Assembly (NCBI GenBank): GCA_030705665.1
Contig: JAUZQA010000175.1
Location: forward strand, 1-7,992
Direction: 5' to 3'
Source of the DNA: Bacillota bacterium
GTDB taxonomy: Bacteria > Bacillota > Bacilli > Bacillales_B > DSM-18226
DNA: 7,992 nucleotides
Under the pieces are notes generated by a model. It did not search any database. It had not been told where the DNA came from and saw only the letters and a list, made by a program, of their open reading frames with translations. The number at the start of each line of letters is the position of its first letter. Within the stretch, counting starts at the first letter, position 1. The position numbers and the translations under genes were made by a program. This document shows positions 1 through 6,401 of the stretch, in pieces.

Positions 1-164
1 AGTTTATGTTGGTGGAGATCTATCGGTCTACAGAAGATCAAGCGAAGCATAGACAAACAGAGCATTTCAAAAAATGGCGTGAAGATGTAGCAGAACTGAT
101 TGCTGAGCCCTATACAATTTCGACCTATGACAATGTATTTCCTGACGAATTGGGCTGGGAATAA
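1..164 (+). CDS. ABM-domain (putative quinol monooxygenase) protein, 3' end
   Basis: This is an open frame entering from the left edge (codons start at base 3) and ending at TAA 162-164, leaving 53 visible C-terminal residues. The visible part begins FMLVEIYRSTEDQAKHRQTE and continues with HFKKWREDV and a C-terminal AEPYTISTYDNVFPDE. This resembles the last third of small antibiotic-biosynthesis-monooxygenase (ABM/YgiN-like) proteins, which have about 95-110 residues. In these proteins a strand ending in 'E.Y' is followed by 'A...H..T.HF..W' and a final strand with 'NVFP'. Known members are cofactor-light monooxygenases acting on quinols or polyketides, or are uncharacterised. The substrate cannot be read from this fragment. 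The N-terminus, RBS and promoter lie outside the window. No terminator follows before the promoter at 208-236; the first hairpin downstream is 293-327. Confidence 0.7.
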   Translation, partial: FMLVEIYRSTEDQAKHRQTEHFKKWREDVAELIAEPYTISTYDNVFPDELGWE

Positions 165-207
165 ACATTATTTTTCAAGCAGTCTTATATACTATATGGC
201 AACAAAA

Positions 208-236
208 TTGAGTATGAAAATAAGCTTTGCTACAAT
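208..236 (+). promoter_or_regulatory. Sigma-A-type promoter TTGAGT-N17-TACAAT
   Basis: The -35 TTGAGT (208-213) and -10 TACAAT (231-236) are separated by exactly 17 bp, so a start site near 243 is expected. It is the best housekeeping-type promoter in the left intergenic region. It drives a transcript that meets a ribosome binding site (258-262) and then a terminator (293-327), giving an RNA of only about 80 nt with no convincing gene. Confidence 0.55.
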
Positions 237-257
237 TAAGATGGATTTTACATAAAC

Positions 258-281
258 GGAGGATAAAATTTGCGGTTGTTG
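258..281 (+). promoter_or_regulatory. Orphan Shine-Dalgarno with TTG start candidates
   Basis: A strong GGAGG (258-262) lies 7 nt before TTG at 270-272, with two more in-frame TTGs at 276 and 279. The frame stays open for 39 codons to TGA 387-389, but the terminator hairpin at 293-320 lies inside it. A normally terminated transcript would therefore have no stop codon. I do not call a CDS. It may be a leader peptide, a regulatory short RNA, or the scar of a deleted gene. Confidence 0.35.
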
Positions 282-292
282 AAAAATAAAGT

Positions 293-327
293 AGACCCCA
301 GCAAACGGTGCTTAGGGTCTTTTTATT
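293..327 (+). terminator. Rho-independent terminator
   Basis: The outer stem AGACCC (293-298) pairs with GGGTCT (315-320). The inner stem AGCA (300-303) pairs with TGCT (309-312), with a five-base loop. A T-rich tail (TTTTATT) follows. It would end both the promoter-208 transcript and read-through from the ABM gene. Confidence 0.75.
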
Positions 328-383
328 TACTAACAAAGGGGATGGGAGAAAGTTTCACGATCAAACAAAGGGGTATATGTTTG

Positions 384-401
384 TTGTGATTCACTTCACA
401 T
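384..401 (+). promoter_or_regulatory. Fnr/CRP- or Rex-type palindromic operator, site 1
   Basis: The sequence is TTGTGATTCACTTCACAT. Its core TGTGA (385-389), N6, TCACA (396-400) matches the CRP/Fnr-family consensus TGTGA-N6-TCACA exactly. It also fits the Rex consensus TTGTGAA-N4-TTCACAA with two mismatches. It lies upstream of the pirin gene, overlapping the end of the region after the terminator. Which regulator binds cannot be decided from sequence alone. Confidence 0.6.
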
Positions 402-439
402 GTTTAATATAACACGATCCTGAACTGCTTACAATAACA

Positions 440-457
440 TTGTGTATGATTTCACAG
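440..457 (+). promoter_or_regulatory. Fnr/CRP- or Rex-type palindromic operator, site 2
   Basis: The sequence is TTGTGTATGATTTCACAG. Its core TGTGT-N6-TCACA (441-456) differs by one base from the Fnr/CRP consensus and by two from the Rex consensus. The centre (448.5) is 56 bp downstream of the centre of site 1 (392.5). It sits between a TACAAT (430-435) and the weak TTGTCA/AAACAT pair (460-488), so it could repress or activate depending on the true start site. Confidence 0.55.
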
Positions 458-459
458 AG

Positions 460-488
460 TTGTCAAAATTACAAGCATGGAAAAACAT
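460..488 (+). promoter_or_regulatory. Candidate pirin promoter (weak)
   Basis: TTGTCA (460-465) is followed after 17 bp by AAACAT (483-488), a good -35 with a poor -10. Other -10 candidates are TACAAT (430-435) and TAAAAT (495-500), neither with a good -35. A poor core promoter next to a palindromic operator fits activator dependence, but the start site is uncertain. Confidence 0.25.
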
Positions 489-559
489 GTGGAATAAAAT
501 TTTGATAAATGTTAGGACCAAGCATTAAGGTTTCTAGTGAAATAATGGAGGAAAAAACA

Positions 560-1576
560 ATGACAGACAAGAAAGTACATGCTGTACAAAGACTAGGTTT
601 TCAATGGGTCGCAGAAGACCCGTTCCTCGTGACGATGCATCATAAAGATGCTTATCCCCAAGGAAATGAACAGCAAGGGCCGAATACCTCATTGGATGGA
701 AGAAACCTTGGTGAGGATTTTACATTAAAGGACGGTTTTCGGATGTATCACGGGACAACCGTTCCAGGATTTCCTGCACACCCACACAGGGGATTCGAGA
801 CCGTAACTGTTGTTCTTGAAGGGTTTGTGGACCATTTTGATTCATTGGGTGCCAAAGGACGCTATGGGAATGGAGATGTACAGTGGCTTACAACGGGAAA
901 AGGCTGTCAGCACACAGAAATGTTTCCGCTTGTCAATCAAGATAAAGGCAATCCTCTACACCTTTTCCAAATTTGGCTAAATCTTGCAGCGAAGGATAAG
1001 TATGCTGAACCAGAGTATAAAATGCTTTGGGCTGAAGACATTCCAATCTTACATTCCAATGATTCAAATGGGAGGAAGACGACAGTTAGGTTAATTGCTG
1101 GAAGAATGAATGGGGAAACCAGCTTGGAGCCAACCGCTGCTTCATGGGCAAAAGACAGAAACCATCATGTAGGTATTTATCTGATTCATATGGAACCAGA
1201 ATCCACTTACACTCTCCCAAGTGTATCTGAAACATTGAATAGGAATATATATTTCTATGAGGGTGAGGAAATCATTATTGATGGAACTGCGATTCAAAAT
1301 TCCCATCGGGTAAAGCTGGCTGGTGACCAAGAAATTATGATTACAAATGGGGCAAAGGATAGTTATATGCTGGTTCTTGAAGGTGAACCGATCCAAGAAC
1401 CCATCGCACAGTATGGTCCATTTGTCATGAATACTGAGCAAGAAATCCATGATGCCTTTAACGAATATCGAAGGACACAATTCGGCGGCTGGCCATGGGG
1501 ACGACTCGATCCTGTGAATGAGCAAAATGCGGGAAGATTTGCCCGGCACGCGGACGGAACAATCGAAAAAAAATAA
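560..1576 (+). CDS. Pirin family protein (bicupin, metal-binding)
   Basis: This is a cytosolic bicupin of 338 aa, longer than the usual 230-300 aa. The N-terminal cupin has GFPAHPHRGFET (about 70-81) and CQHTEMF (116-122). H74, H76, H118 and E120 correspond to the four iron ligands of human pirin (H56, H58, H101, E103), so the metal site is intact. The C-terminus carries the family motif around GPFVMNT and FGGWPWG. Known pirins act as quercetin dioxygenases or redox-linked regulators; the substrate here is unknown. ATG 560 is chosen because GGAGG (547-551) stands 8 nt upstream. The frame is open from ATG 509, but that start has no SD. It appears to be a single-gene unit, preceded by two Fnr/Rex-like palindromes and followed by a clear terminator. 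Redox or oxygen-responsive expression is inferred. Confidence 0.93.
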   Translation: MTDKKVHAVQRLGFQWVAEDPFLVTMHHKDAYPQGNEQQGPNTSLDGRNLGEDFTLKDGFRMYHGTTVPGFPAHPHRGFETVTVVLEGFVDHFDSLGAKGRYGNGDVQWLTTGKGCQHTEMFPLVNQDKGNPLHLFQIWLNLAAKDKYAEPEYKMLWAEDIPILHSNDSNGRKTTVRLIAGRMNGETSLEPTAASWAKDRNHHVGIYLIHMEPESTYTLPSVSETLNRNIYFYEGEEIIIDGTAIQNSHRVKLAGDQEIMITNGAKDSYMLVLEGEPIQEPIAQYGPFVMNTEQEIHDAFNEYRRTQFGGWPWGRLDPVNEQNAGRFARHADGTIEKK

Positions 1577-1583
1577 CCGTAAA

Positions 1584-1623
1584 CAAGGAAGCTACCCAAA
1601 AAGGGTAGCTTTTTGCATCCTTG
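1584..1623 (+). terminator. Rho-independent terminator after pirin gene
   Basis: A perfect 9-bp stem, AAGCTACCC (1589-1597) with GGGTAGCTT (1603-1611), has an AAAAA loop and a T run. An outer CAAGGA (1584-1589) and TCCTTG (1618-1623) can extend the pairing. It separates the pirin unit from the phosphoesterase promoter. Confidence 0.9.
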
Positions 1624-1644
1624 TAATATTTTCATAAAAAACTT

Positions 1645-1700
1645 TTTTCAAATACTTTACCATTGATTCATATTACTTTTACATAACTCTTGTAAAGTAT
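1645..1700 (+). promoter_or_regulatory. Putative PhoP-box promoter of secreted phosphoesterase
   Basis: Four hexamers start exactly 11 bp apart: TTTTCA (1645), TTTACC (1656), TTCATA (1667) and TTTACA (1678). They match TTHAHA at 5, 5, 6 and 6 positions. Nine bases after the last repeat comes a -10-like TAAAGT (1693-1698), giving a start near 1705 and boxes at about -60 to -22. This is the geometry known for PhoP-activated promoters in Bacillus. The same stretch has a perfect 9-bp inverted repeat, ATACTTTAC (1652-1660) and GTAAAGTAT (1692-1700). Phosphate-starvation induction is inferred and fits the product. Confidence 0.65.
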
Positions 1701-1738
1701 GAAAGGAACAGAGGAAGAACCTAATAGGAGGCGTTTTT

Positions 1739-3292
1739 ATGGATGGTAAAAAAATAGCTAAAGTGATTAACGTTTTAAGTGCCGCTACACTTGGTACACT
1801 ATTAGCGGTAACTCCTGTCATTAACTCCCAAGCTAATGCACAGGTCAATACGAAAGCAAGTGAAAATGTAAAAAAAGCAGATGTACAAACAAAGACACCG
1901 ATCAAACATGTGGTCGTTATTTTTGGAGAAAATGTTTCCTTCGATCATTACTTCGGTACATATCCATATGCCCTAAATATTAAAGGTGAGCCAAAATTTA
2001 CGGCGAAAGAAAATACTCCTGTGGTTAATAATTTACTAACTCCGAAAGATTACAACGGAACTCAAACGGGAATCGAAAAGAGCAATCTAATTACAAGTAA
2101 TCCAAATTCCGCAAACCCTGTCCGCTTGGACCGTTCCCAAGCAATGACAGCAGATATGGACCACAGCTACCATGATGAGATTGCTGCTGTCGATGGCGGA
2201 AAAATGGATAAGTTTGTTGAGACCGTTGGGCGCGGCGCTGATCCTAAAATCGTTATGAATTATTATGATGGTAATACTGTTACTGCCCTATGGAACTATG
2301 CGCAAAATTTTGCGATGAGCGATAACTCCTATGGAACTGTATATGGACCATCGACACCTGGTGCTTTAAATCTGATTTCAGGTGAAACACATGGAGCTAC
2401 TTTGTATGATAAGAATGGTCAAAAAGCGACTGCGGATGTATTGAATGAATATGAAAATAGAACCGTTACAGGGGATCCAAACCCATATTATGATAAGTCT
2501 TCTACAGGAGCAACTGTTGCAATGGATGACTCAAATAAAAACGTTGGTGATCTACTAAATTCTAAAGGTGTTTCTTGGGGCTGGTTCCAAGGCGGCTTTG
2601 CAGACCCTAACCATAAGACTTCCAATATCAGCGGAGCACAAGTTACAGATTATAGCCCGCACCATCAGCCATTTGAATATTATAAGTCTACTGCAAATCC
2701 AGATCATAAGGCGCCAAGTTCAGCTAATATGATTGGAAAACAGGATCAGGCGAATCATCAATATGACATGAACGATTTCTGGACAGCTGTTGACAAGGGA
2801 AATATGCCAAGTGTCAGCTATCTTAAAGCACCAATGGCTCAAGATGGCCACGCAGGCTACTCTGACCCAATCGACGAACAAAAATTTATTGTCGACACGA
2901 TTAATAAGCTTCAAAAAACATCGGAGTGGAAAGATACAGCAGTCGTCATTTCTTATGACGATTCAGATGGCTGGTATGATCATGCATTAGCACCAAACAA
3001 CGGTCAAACAGTAGACTCAGGAAAAGCAGGATATGGACCACGATTGCCGCTATTAGTCATCTCTCCATATGCAAAGAGTAATTTTGTTGACCATGGTCTA
3101 ACAGACCAATCATCCATCCTAAAGTTCATTGAAGATAACTGGAATCTAGGGCGTATTGGTGGCACTTCTCTTGATGCGAAAGCAGGCAGCATTGAAAACA
3201 TGTTTGATTTTACAAAGGGACCGCGCACGCAAAAGCTTTTCCTTGATGGAAATACAGGAGAACCAATTAAAGATCATGCTGAATCGAAGTAA
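1739..3292 (+). CDS. Secreted phosphoesterase (AcpA / phospholipase C family)
   Basis: This is an exported phosphatase or phospholipase-C-like enzyme of 517 aa. It begins with a Sec signal peptide: KK near the N-terminus, a hydrophobic core around 10-29, and ANA at 32-34, a good signal peptidase I site. The mature part belongs to the PF04185 phosphoesterase family. VVIFGENVSFDHYFGTYP (59-76) holds E64 and N65. GPSTPG (203-208) has S205, the likely nucleophile, and SYDDSDGWYDH (405-415) has D407 and D408. These match the E-N-S-D-D metal/nucleophile set known from Francisella AcpA. The C-terminal VDHGLTDQSSILKFIEDNW is also typical. The start ATG has AGGAGG (1726-1731) 7 nt upstream. It is monocistronic, behind a Pho-box-like promoter and ahead of a strong terminator. 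It probably releases phosphate from extracellular phosphoesters or phospholipids; the exact substrate is not readable. Confidence 0.92.
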   Translation: MDGKKIAKVINVLSAATLGTLLAVTPVINSQANAQVNTKASENVKKADVQTKTPIKHVVVIFGENVSFDHYFGTYPYALNIKGEPKFTAKENTPVVNNLLTPKDYNGTQTGIEKSNLITSNPNSANPVRLDRSQAMTADMDHSYHDEIAAVDGGKMDKFVETVGRGADPKIVMNYYDGNTVTALWNYAQNFAMSDNSYGTVYGPSTPGALNLISGETHGATLYDKNGQKATADVLNEYENRTVTGDPNPYYDKSSTGATVAMDDSNKNVGDLLNSKGVSWGWFQGGFADPNHKTSNISGAQVTDYSPHHQPFEYYKSTANPDHKAPSSANMIGKQDQANHQYDMNDFWTAVDKGNMPSVSYLKAPMAQDGHAGYSDPIDEQKFIVDTINKLQKTSEWKDTAVVISYDDSDGWYDHALAPNNGQTVDSGKAGYGPRLPLLVISPYAKSNFVDHGLTDQSSILKFIEDNWNLGRIGGTSLDAKAGSIENMFDFTKGPRTQKLFLDGNTGEPIKDHAESK

Positions 3293-3295
3293 GTC

Positions 3296-3332
3296 AAAAA
3301 ATCCTTCAAACGAATCGTTTGGGGGATTTTTT
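3296..3332 (+). terminator. Rho-independent terminator after phosphoesterase
   Basis: AAAAAATCC (3296-3304) pairs with GGATTTTTT (3324-3332). An inner CAAACG (3307-3312) pairs with CGTTTG (3316-3321), and the two TT/GG positions between them can form wobble pairs. The loop is AAT. The A-run/T-run symmetry could also work on the opposite strand. Confidence 0.88.
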
Positions 3333-3393
3333 GTTGCGGAGAATAGGAAAGTATTAGAGGAGGACACTATAAAAGCCAAAAAAGATGTTTAAA

Positions 3394-3424
3394 TTAGGAT
3401 TCCTATTAAAAAAGTGATTATAAT
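3394..3424 (+). promoter_or_regulatory. Candidate selO promoter (weak)
   Basis: A perfect -10 TATAAT (3419-3424) lies about 70 nt upstream of the selO start. The only -35-like hexamer, TTAGGA (3394-3399), is 19 bp away and poor. A TATAAG at 3473-3478 is too close to the start codon to leave room for a normal leader. The 3333-3495 stretch also contains an unused GAGGAGG (3357-3363) and a nine-base tandem TTTTTAC repeat. Confidence 0.35.
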
Positions 3425-3495
3425 GTTTATTAAAAAGAGGCAGTAATATTTTTACGGTTTTTACCATCAATGTATAAGAGTTGAAAGGAGACCAA

Positions 3496-4962
3496 ATGAA
3501 AACTAAACAAGAAACAGGCTGGAACTTTGACAACAGCTATGCCCGTTTGCCAAGGACTTTTTTTACGAGGCAAAACCCGAACCCAGTAGATTCGCCGAAA
3601 TTAATCAAGCTTAATGTCCCGTTTGCTCAATCCCTAGGGTTGAATGCAGATATCTTGAAATCTGGGAATGGCGTTGCGATTCTTGCCGGAAACCTATTGC
3701 CTGAAGGGGCGGAACCTCTTGCTCAAGCATATGCAGGGCATCAGTTTGGGCATTTTACCATGTTGGGGGATGGCCGTGCCATTTTACTTGGTGAACATAT
3801 TACCCCTCAAGGGAAACGATTAGATATTCAGCTCAAGGGATCAGGCAGAACACCTTACTCTCGAGGCGGGGACGGACGCGCAGCGCTGGGACCAATGCTG
3901 CGCGAGTACATCATTAGCGAGGCAATCAATGCGCTTGGGATTCCAACTACCCGCAGCCTGGCAGTTGTGACAACCGGCGAATCAGTCTTCCGTGAAACCG
4001 AACTGACAGGTTCCATTCTCACCCGTACAGCTGCTAGTCATATTCGTGTTGGAACCTTTCAATATGTGGCAAATTGGTGCAAGCTTGAGGAGCTGCGCAC
4101 CCTCACCGATTATACAATCAAACGCCATTATCCGAAAGTTGAAGAAGGTGAAAATCGATACCTTGAACTCCTCAAGGAAGTAATCAAACGTCAGGCTTCC
4201 CTAGTTTCGAAATGGCAATTGGTTGGGTTTATTCATGGTGTTATGAATACCGACAACATGGCTATAAGTGGGGAAACGATTGATTATGGCCCATGTGCCT
4301 TCATGGACACCTATGATCCTGCAACAGTATTTAGTTCAATTGATAGGCAAGGCCGCTATGCATACGGCAATCAGCCTTATATCGCAGGATGGAATCTGGC
4401 AAGGTTTGCAGAAACACTGCTGCCGCTGCTTGATGAAAATGAAGAGAACGCCGTCAAATTAGCCCAGGATGCGATTTCTGGCTATTCGGATTTATATCAA
4501 AGTTTTTGGCTGACAGGTATGAGGGCAAAGCTTGGATTTTTTAACGAAGAGGAGGGGGATCGATCTCTTATCGAAGAACTCCTCAATTTAATGGAGAAGC
4601 ATCAGGCCGACTATACGAACACATTTCGGGCCTTAACTTTAGATAAATTAGAGGAAACGGTCTTAGCAGGAACCCCAGGATTTTTAAAGTGGCATGAAAA
4701 ATGGCAGGCAAGGATAGGAAGACAACAAGAAACGAAAGAATCATCAAAGCAGTTGATGCAAAAAAGCAACCCTGCGGTCATTCCTCGTAACCATCGGGTG
4801 GAGGCCGCACTGGAAGCGGCAGTGGAGAGAGAAGATTACAGTCTGATGGAAAAACTACTTGATATTCTTTCAGACCCATACGCATATGCTCCTGAACAGG
4901 ACGAATACACAGTACTGCCTGAGCCCCCCTCCCGGCCGTACCGTACCTTTTGCGGAACATAA
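3496..4962 (+). CDS. selO: Protein adenylyltransferase SelO (YdiU family)
   Basis: This is a pseudokinase-fold enzyme that transfers AMP from ATP to Ser/Thr/Tyr of target proteins; in studied bacteria it is linked to redox homeostasis. It has 488 aa, full family length. Visible landmarks are [18 protein letters not shown] (78-95), [19 protein letters not shown] (111-129) with K114, [11 protein letters not shown] (148-158), and NTDNM/TIDYG with D253, N254 and D263. These fit the Pseudomonas SelO residues K113, D252, N253 and D262, one position shifted, so it should be active. The C-terminus ends TFCGT, where animal SelO carries selenocysteine nearby. ATG 3496 is chosen because AAAGGAG (3484-3490) lies 5 nt before it; a TTG at 3481 in the same frame would place the SD inside the gene. 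It stands alone between two terminators. Confidence 0.95.
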   Translation: MKTKQETGWNFDNSYARLPRTFFTRQNPNPVDSPKLIKLNVPFAQSLGLNADILKSGNGVAILAGNLLPEGAEPLAQAYAGHQFGHFTMLGDGRAILLGEHITPQGKRLDIQLKGSGRTPYSRGGDGRAALGPMLREYIISEAINALGIPTTRSLAVVTTGESVFRETELTGSILTRTAASHIRVGTFQYVANWCKLEELRTLTDYTIKRHYPKVEEGENRYLELLKEVIKRQASLVSKWQLVGFIHGVMNTDNMAISGETIDYGPCAFMDTYDPATVFSSIDRQGRYAYGNQPYIAGWNLARFAETLLPLLDENEENAVKLAQDAISGYSDLYQSFWLTGMRAKLGFFNEEEGDRSLIEELLNLMEKHQADYTNTFRALTLDKLEETVLAGTPGFLKWHEKWQARIGRQQETKESSKQLMQKSNPAVIPRNHRVEAALEAAVEREDYSLMEKLLDILSDPYAYAPEQDEYTVLPEPPSRPYRTFCGT

Positions 4963-4975
4963 TATTGAAAAAACG

Positions 4976-5014
4976 AAAAACTTGAAGAATCGTCCTTCAA
5001 GTTTTTTGTTTTTT
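4976..5014 (+). terminator. Rho-independent terminator after selO
   Basis: A perfect stem, CTTGAAG (4981-4987) with CTTCAAG (4995-5001), is extended by AAAAA/TTTTT. It is followed by a second T run at 5009-5014. The matching A runs upstream make it potentially bidirectional, but a separate palindrome lies closer to the opposing gene. Confidence 0.88.
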
Positions 5015-5068
5015 GCAAAATTACACTAGTCTTGTGCATTTGGATTTGTTCTGGTTAACGATAATGTT

Positions 5069-5137
5069 TTAACAAATAGAGGCTGATCCAAAAAGTCATT
5101 TTTAACGGCCTTTTGGGTCAGCCTCATAATTTGTTAA
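5069..5137. repeat. Long palindrome between convergent genes (bidirectional terminator or repeat element)
   Basis: The outer arms TTAACAAAT (5069-5077) and ATTTGTTAA (5129-5137) are perfect complements. The inner arms run GAGGCTGATCCAAAA (from 5079) and CTTTTGGGTCAGCCTC (5110-5125), with one G-T style mismatch. The loop is about 15 nt. The right arm covers the TAA stop (5134-5136) of the minus-strand gene. It likely forms the 3' end hairpin of that gene. The GAGGCTGA...TCAGCCTC ends also resemble short palindromic or MITE-type repeats scattered in Firmicute genomes; copy number cannot be judged here. Confidence 0.7.
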
Positions 5138-6123
5138 ATAGAGGTATGACTCTTTTTTAAGTTCTTAAGTACTTTTTTATATTTTTTAAGGGAGTTAAAC
5201 CAGCCTACATAGCTTTTCTTGTTTTTTAAATCAGAGGAAATAAACAAGATTGCCCGAAATGGAAAAAACTTTTTTGTACGAAAGCGGAGATCTTTCCAAT
5301 AGATATAATAACCGCTCTTATATTTGTGAACAAATGGATAAGCAAACTGGGTGGCGGAAAGAAAGTCTGAAACGGCATGGTCATTTCGACTGACTTTTAC
5401 TAGTTCTGGAAAGTCTATTTTTTTTGAAAGGGTGTGTTCTACTTTCAGACTATTTTTTGAATATACCCCGAAAATAAAATCTTCCTCAGTCTCAATAATC
5501 GTATCCCATTTAAACAATACCATGCGTGGAATTAACTTGATCTGAAGGGCATTCAAAAAGTAGATCTGTAAGTACTTTTTTATTACTACTGTTGAAATTG
5601 TCCGAAGTGCAATGTATAAAAAAATGAATACATAGATTACTAGGAAAGTTTCTCCGCTATGAAAAAACGGAAAAAGAGCAAAGCCTAGAAAATGAAGGAG
5701 TAAAATATAAGGATCAATTAAAGGAATCGCATCAAAAGCAATCCATTTTCGCGAAAAAGGGAGCAGGATTTGTGTACCATCCACATTGAACAAATCGAAT
5801 AATACATGGAGAATAACGGCTAAAAAAGACCAAATAAATAAATGAAAGAAATTGATACCAGAGAAAAATGGATAAATGACGCCAGGAACAATGATTCCCC
5901 ATAAAGGAAGTGCGGGAAGTGAATGTGAAAATCCCCTATGATGACGAATATAGCTGCCTCTGCTTTTCAATCGGTAAACAAAATCAAAATCAGGGGCATT
6001 TGAACCAATCACTGCACCAACGAAGACTGCCTGGGATAGTGTGGGATCATTTGAAACAGCTGGATCTATTAGAGCAAGCCCACCAACGCCCATACCGATG
6101 ACGATATGTGAAAATGTATCCAT
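5134..6123 (-). CDS. YfhP-like membrane-bound metal-dependent hydrolase (PF04307)
   Basis: This 329-aa protein has the signature of the LexA-binding/YdjM-type inner-membrane hydrolase family and most resembles Bacillus YfhP, as I recall it. Polar conserved residues are H6 in MDTFSH, D45 and D47 in APDFDF, the HHRGFSHS block (61-68), H106...D110, and D115. All could be metal ligands. Hydrophobic segments lie near 71-88, 93-112, 136-155 and 159-180. About 150 residues at the C-terminus look soluble and end in a strongly basic stretch. The start MDTFSH is chosen because AAGGAG (complement of 6131-6136) is 7 nt upstream; an in-frame ATG 18 codons earlier lacks an SD. The true reaction is unknown for the family. 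It is divergent from the EAL gene and preceded by a Pho-box-like array, so phosphate-linked expression is inferred. Confidence 0.85.
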   Translation of the reverse strand: MDTFSHIVIGMGVGGLALIDPAVSNDPTLSQAVFVGAVIGSNAPDFDFVYRLKSRGSYIRHHRGFSHSLPALPLWGIIVPGVIYPFFSGINFFHLFIWSFLAVILHVLFDLFNVDGTQILLPFSRKWIAFDAIPLIDPYILLLHFLGFALFPFFHSGETFLVIYVFIFLYIALRTISTVVIKKYLQIYFLNALQIKLIPRMVLFKWDTIIETEEDFIFGVYSKNSLKVEHTLSKKIDFPELVKVSRNDHAVSDFLSATQFAYPFVHKYKSGYYIYWKDLRFRTKKFFPFRAILFISSDLKNKKSYVGWFNSLKKYKKVLKNLKKSHTSI

Positions 6124-6181
6124 ATGGTCACTCCTTAACTTATATTTTTGTTCCAATCCCCCAAAAAGTAAATTCATATTA

Positions 6182-6246
6182 AGTGTATTAAAGAAGGGTT
6201 GGATCCTTCTAAAGCTGCTGTTAAAATAATGTAAATTTCATATGTA
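6182..6246 (-). promoter_or_regulatory. Putative PhoP-box promoter of YfhP-like gene
   Basis: Read on the minus strand, hexamers at exact 11-bp steps are TACATA (6246-6241), TTTACA (6235-6230), TTAACA (6224-6219), TTTAGA (6213-6208) and a degenerate CCAACC (6202-6197). Nine bases further is a -10-like TACACT (6187-6182), predicting a start near 6175 and a leader of about 50 nt. The three central hexamers are identical in sequence and order to those upstream of the 70-aa gene at 7362-7574, although the spacers differ. The repeat nearest the -10 is poor, so strength is uncertain. Confidence 0.55.
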
Positions 6247-6316
6247 TTTGCAACAAAATGAATATGCATAACTTTGTATATCAAAAGCAGCTATTCTAAA
6301 AATTTACAAAACTCTG

Positions 6317-6330
6317 AAGTAAATTTACTT
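6317..6330. repeat. Perfect 14-bp palindrome AAGTAAATTTACTT
   Basis: This is a perfect palindrome about 12 bp upstream of the TTGATA -35 candidate of the EAL gene, in the 278-bp divergent intergenic region. It is operator-sized. Its halves contain TTTAC, the same core as the Pho-like hexamers, so it could be part of a degraded PhoP array (TTTACA 6303, TTTACT 6324, TCAACA 6335) or a site for another dimeric regulator. Confidence 0.4.
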
Positions 6331-6341
6331 TAAATCAACAT

Positions 6342-6372
6342 TTGATAATTAGAATATATTTTGTGGTATAGT
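6342..6372 (+). promoter_or_regulatory. Candidate EAL gene promoter
   Basis: TTGATA (6342-6347) is followed after 19 bp by TATAGT (6367-6372) with an extended -10 TG at 6364-6365. It predicts a start near 6379, 23 nt before the ATG. A competing -10, TAGAAT (6350-6355), sits 9 nt after a TCAACA hexamer and would fit a Pho-type arrangement instead. Confidence 0.45.
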
Positions 6373-6401
6373 TTTATTTCAAATCAAAGAAGGTGCAGCA
6401 A

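Noticed and set aside
270..389. 39-codon TTG-started ORF behind GGAGG
   Set aside because: A strong terminator hairpin lies inside it, and the peptide resembles nothing I know; kept only as an orphan SD.
509..559. N-terminal extension of the pirin gene from ATG 509
   Set aside because: No SD before it, while ATG 560 has GGAGG 8 nt upstream and gives the expected pirin N-terminus.
1142..1635. Minus-strand ORFs of 135 and 90 aa opposite pirin
   Set aside because: Shadow frames of a clear plus-strand gene, with no SD or recognisable domain.
3451..3478. Pho-box candidate upstream of selO (TTTACG, TTTACC, TATAAG)
   Set aside because: The two repeats are 9 bp apart, not 11, there are only two, and the -10 candidate is too near the start codon.
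3481..3495. TTG start for selO five codons upstream
   Set aside because: It would place the only SD (3484-3490) inside the coding sequence.
6186..6215. AGAAGG...CCTTCT hairpin near 6193-6210 as a terminator or attenuator
   Set aside because: Short 6-bp stem, no T run, and it lies within the promoter region of the YfhP-like gene.
5351..6229. Plus-strand ORFs of 62-64 aa opposite the YfhP-like gene
   Set aside because: They are antisense shadows of a gene with a clear family signature and SD.
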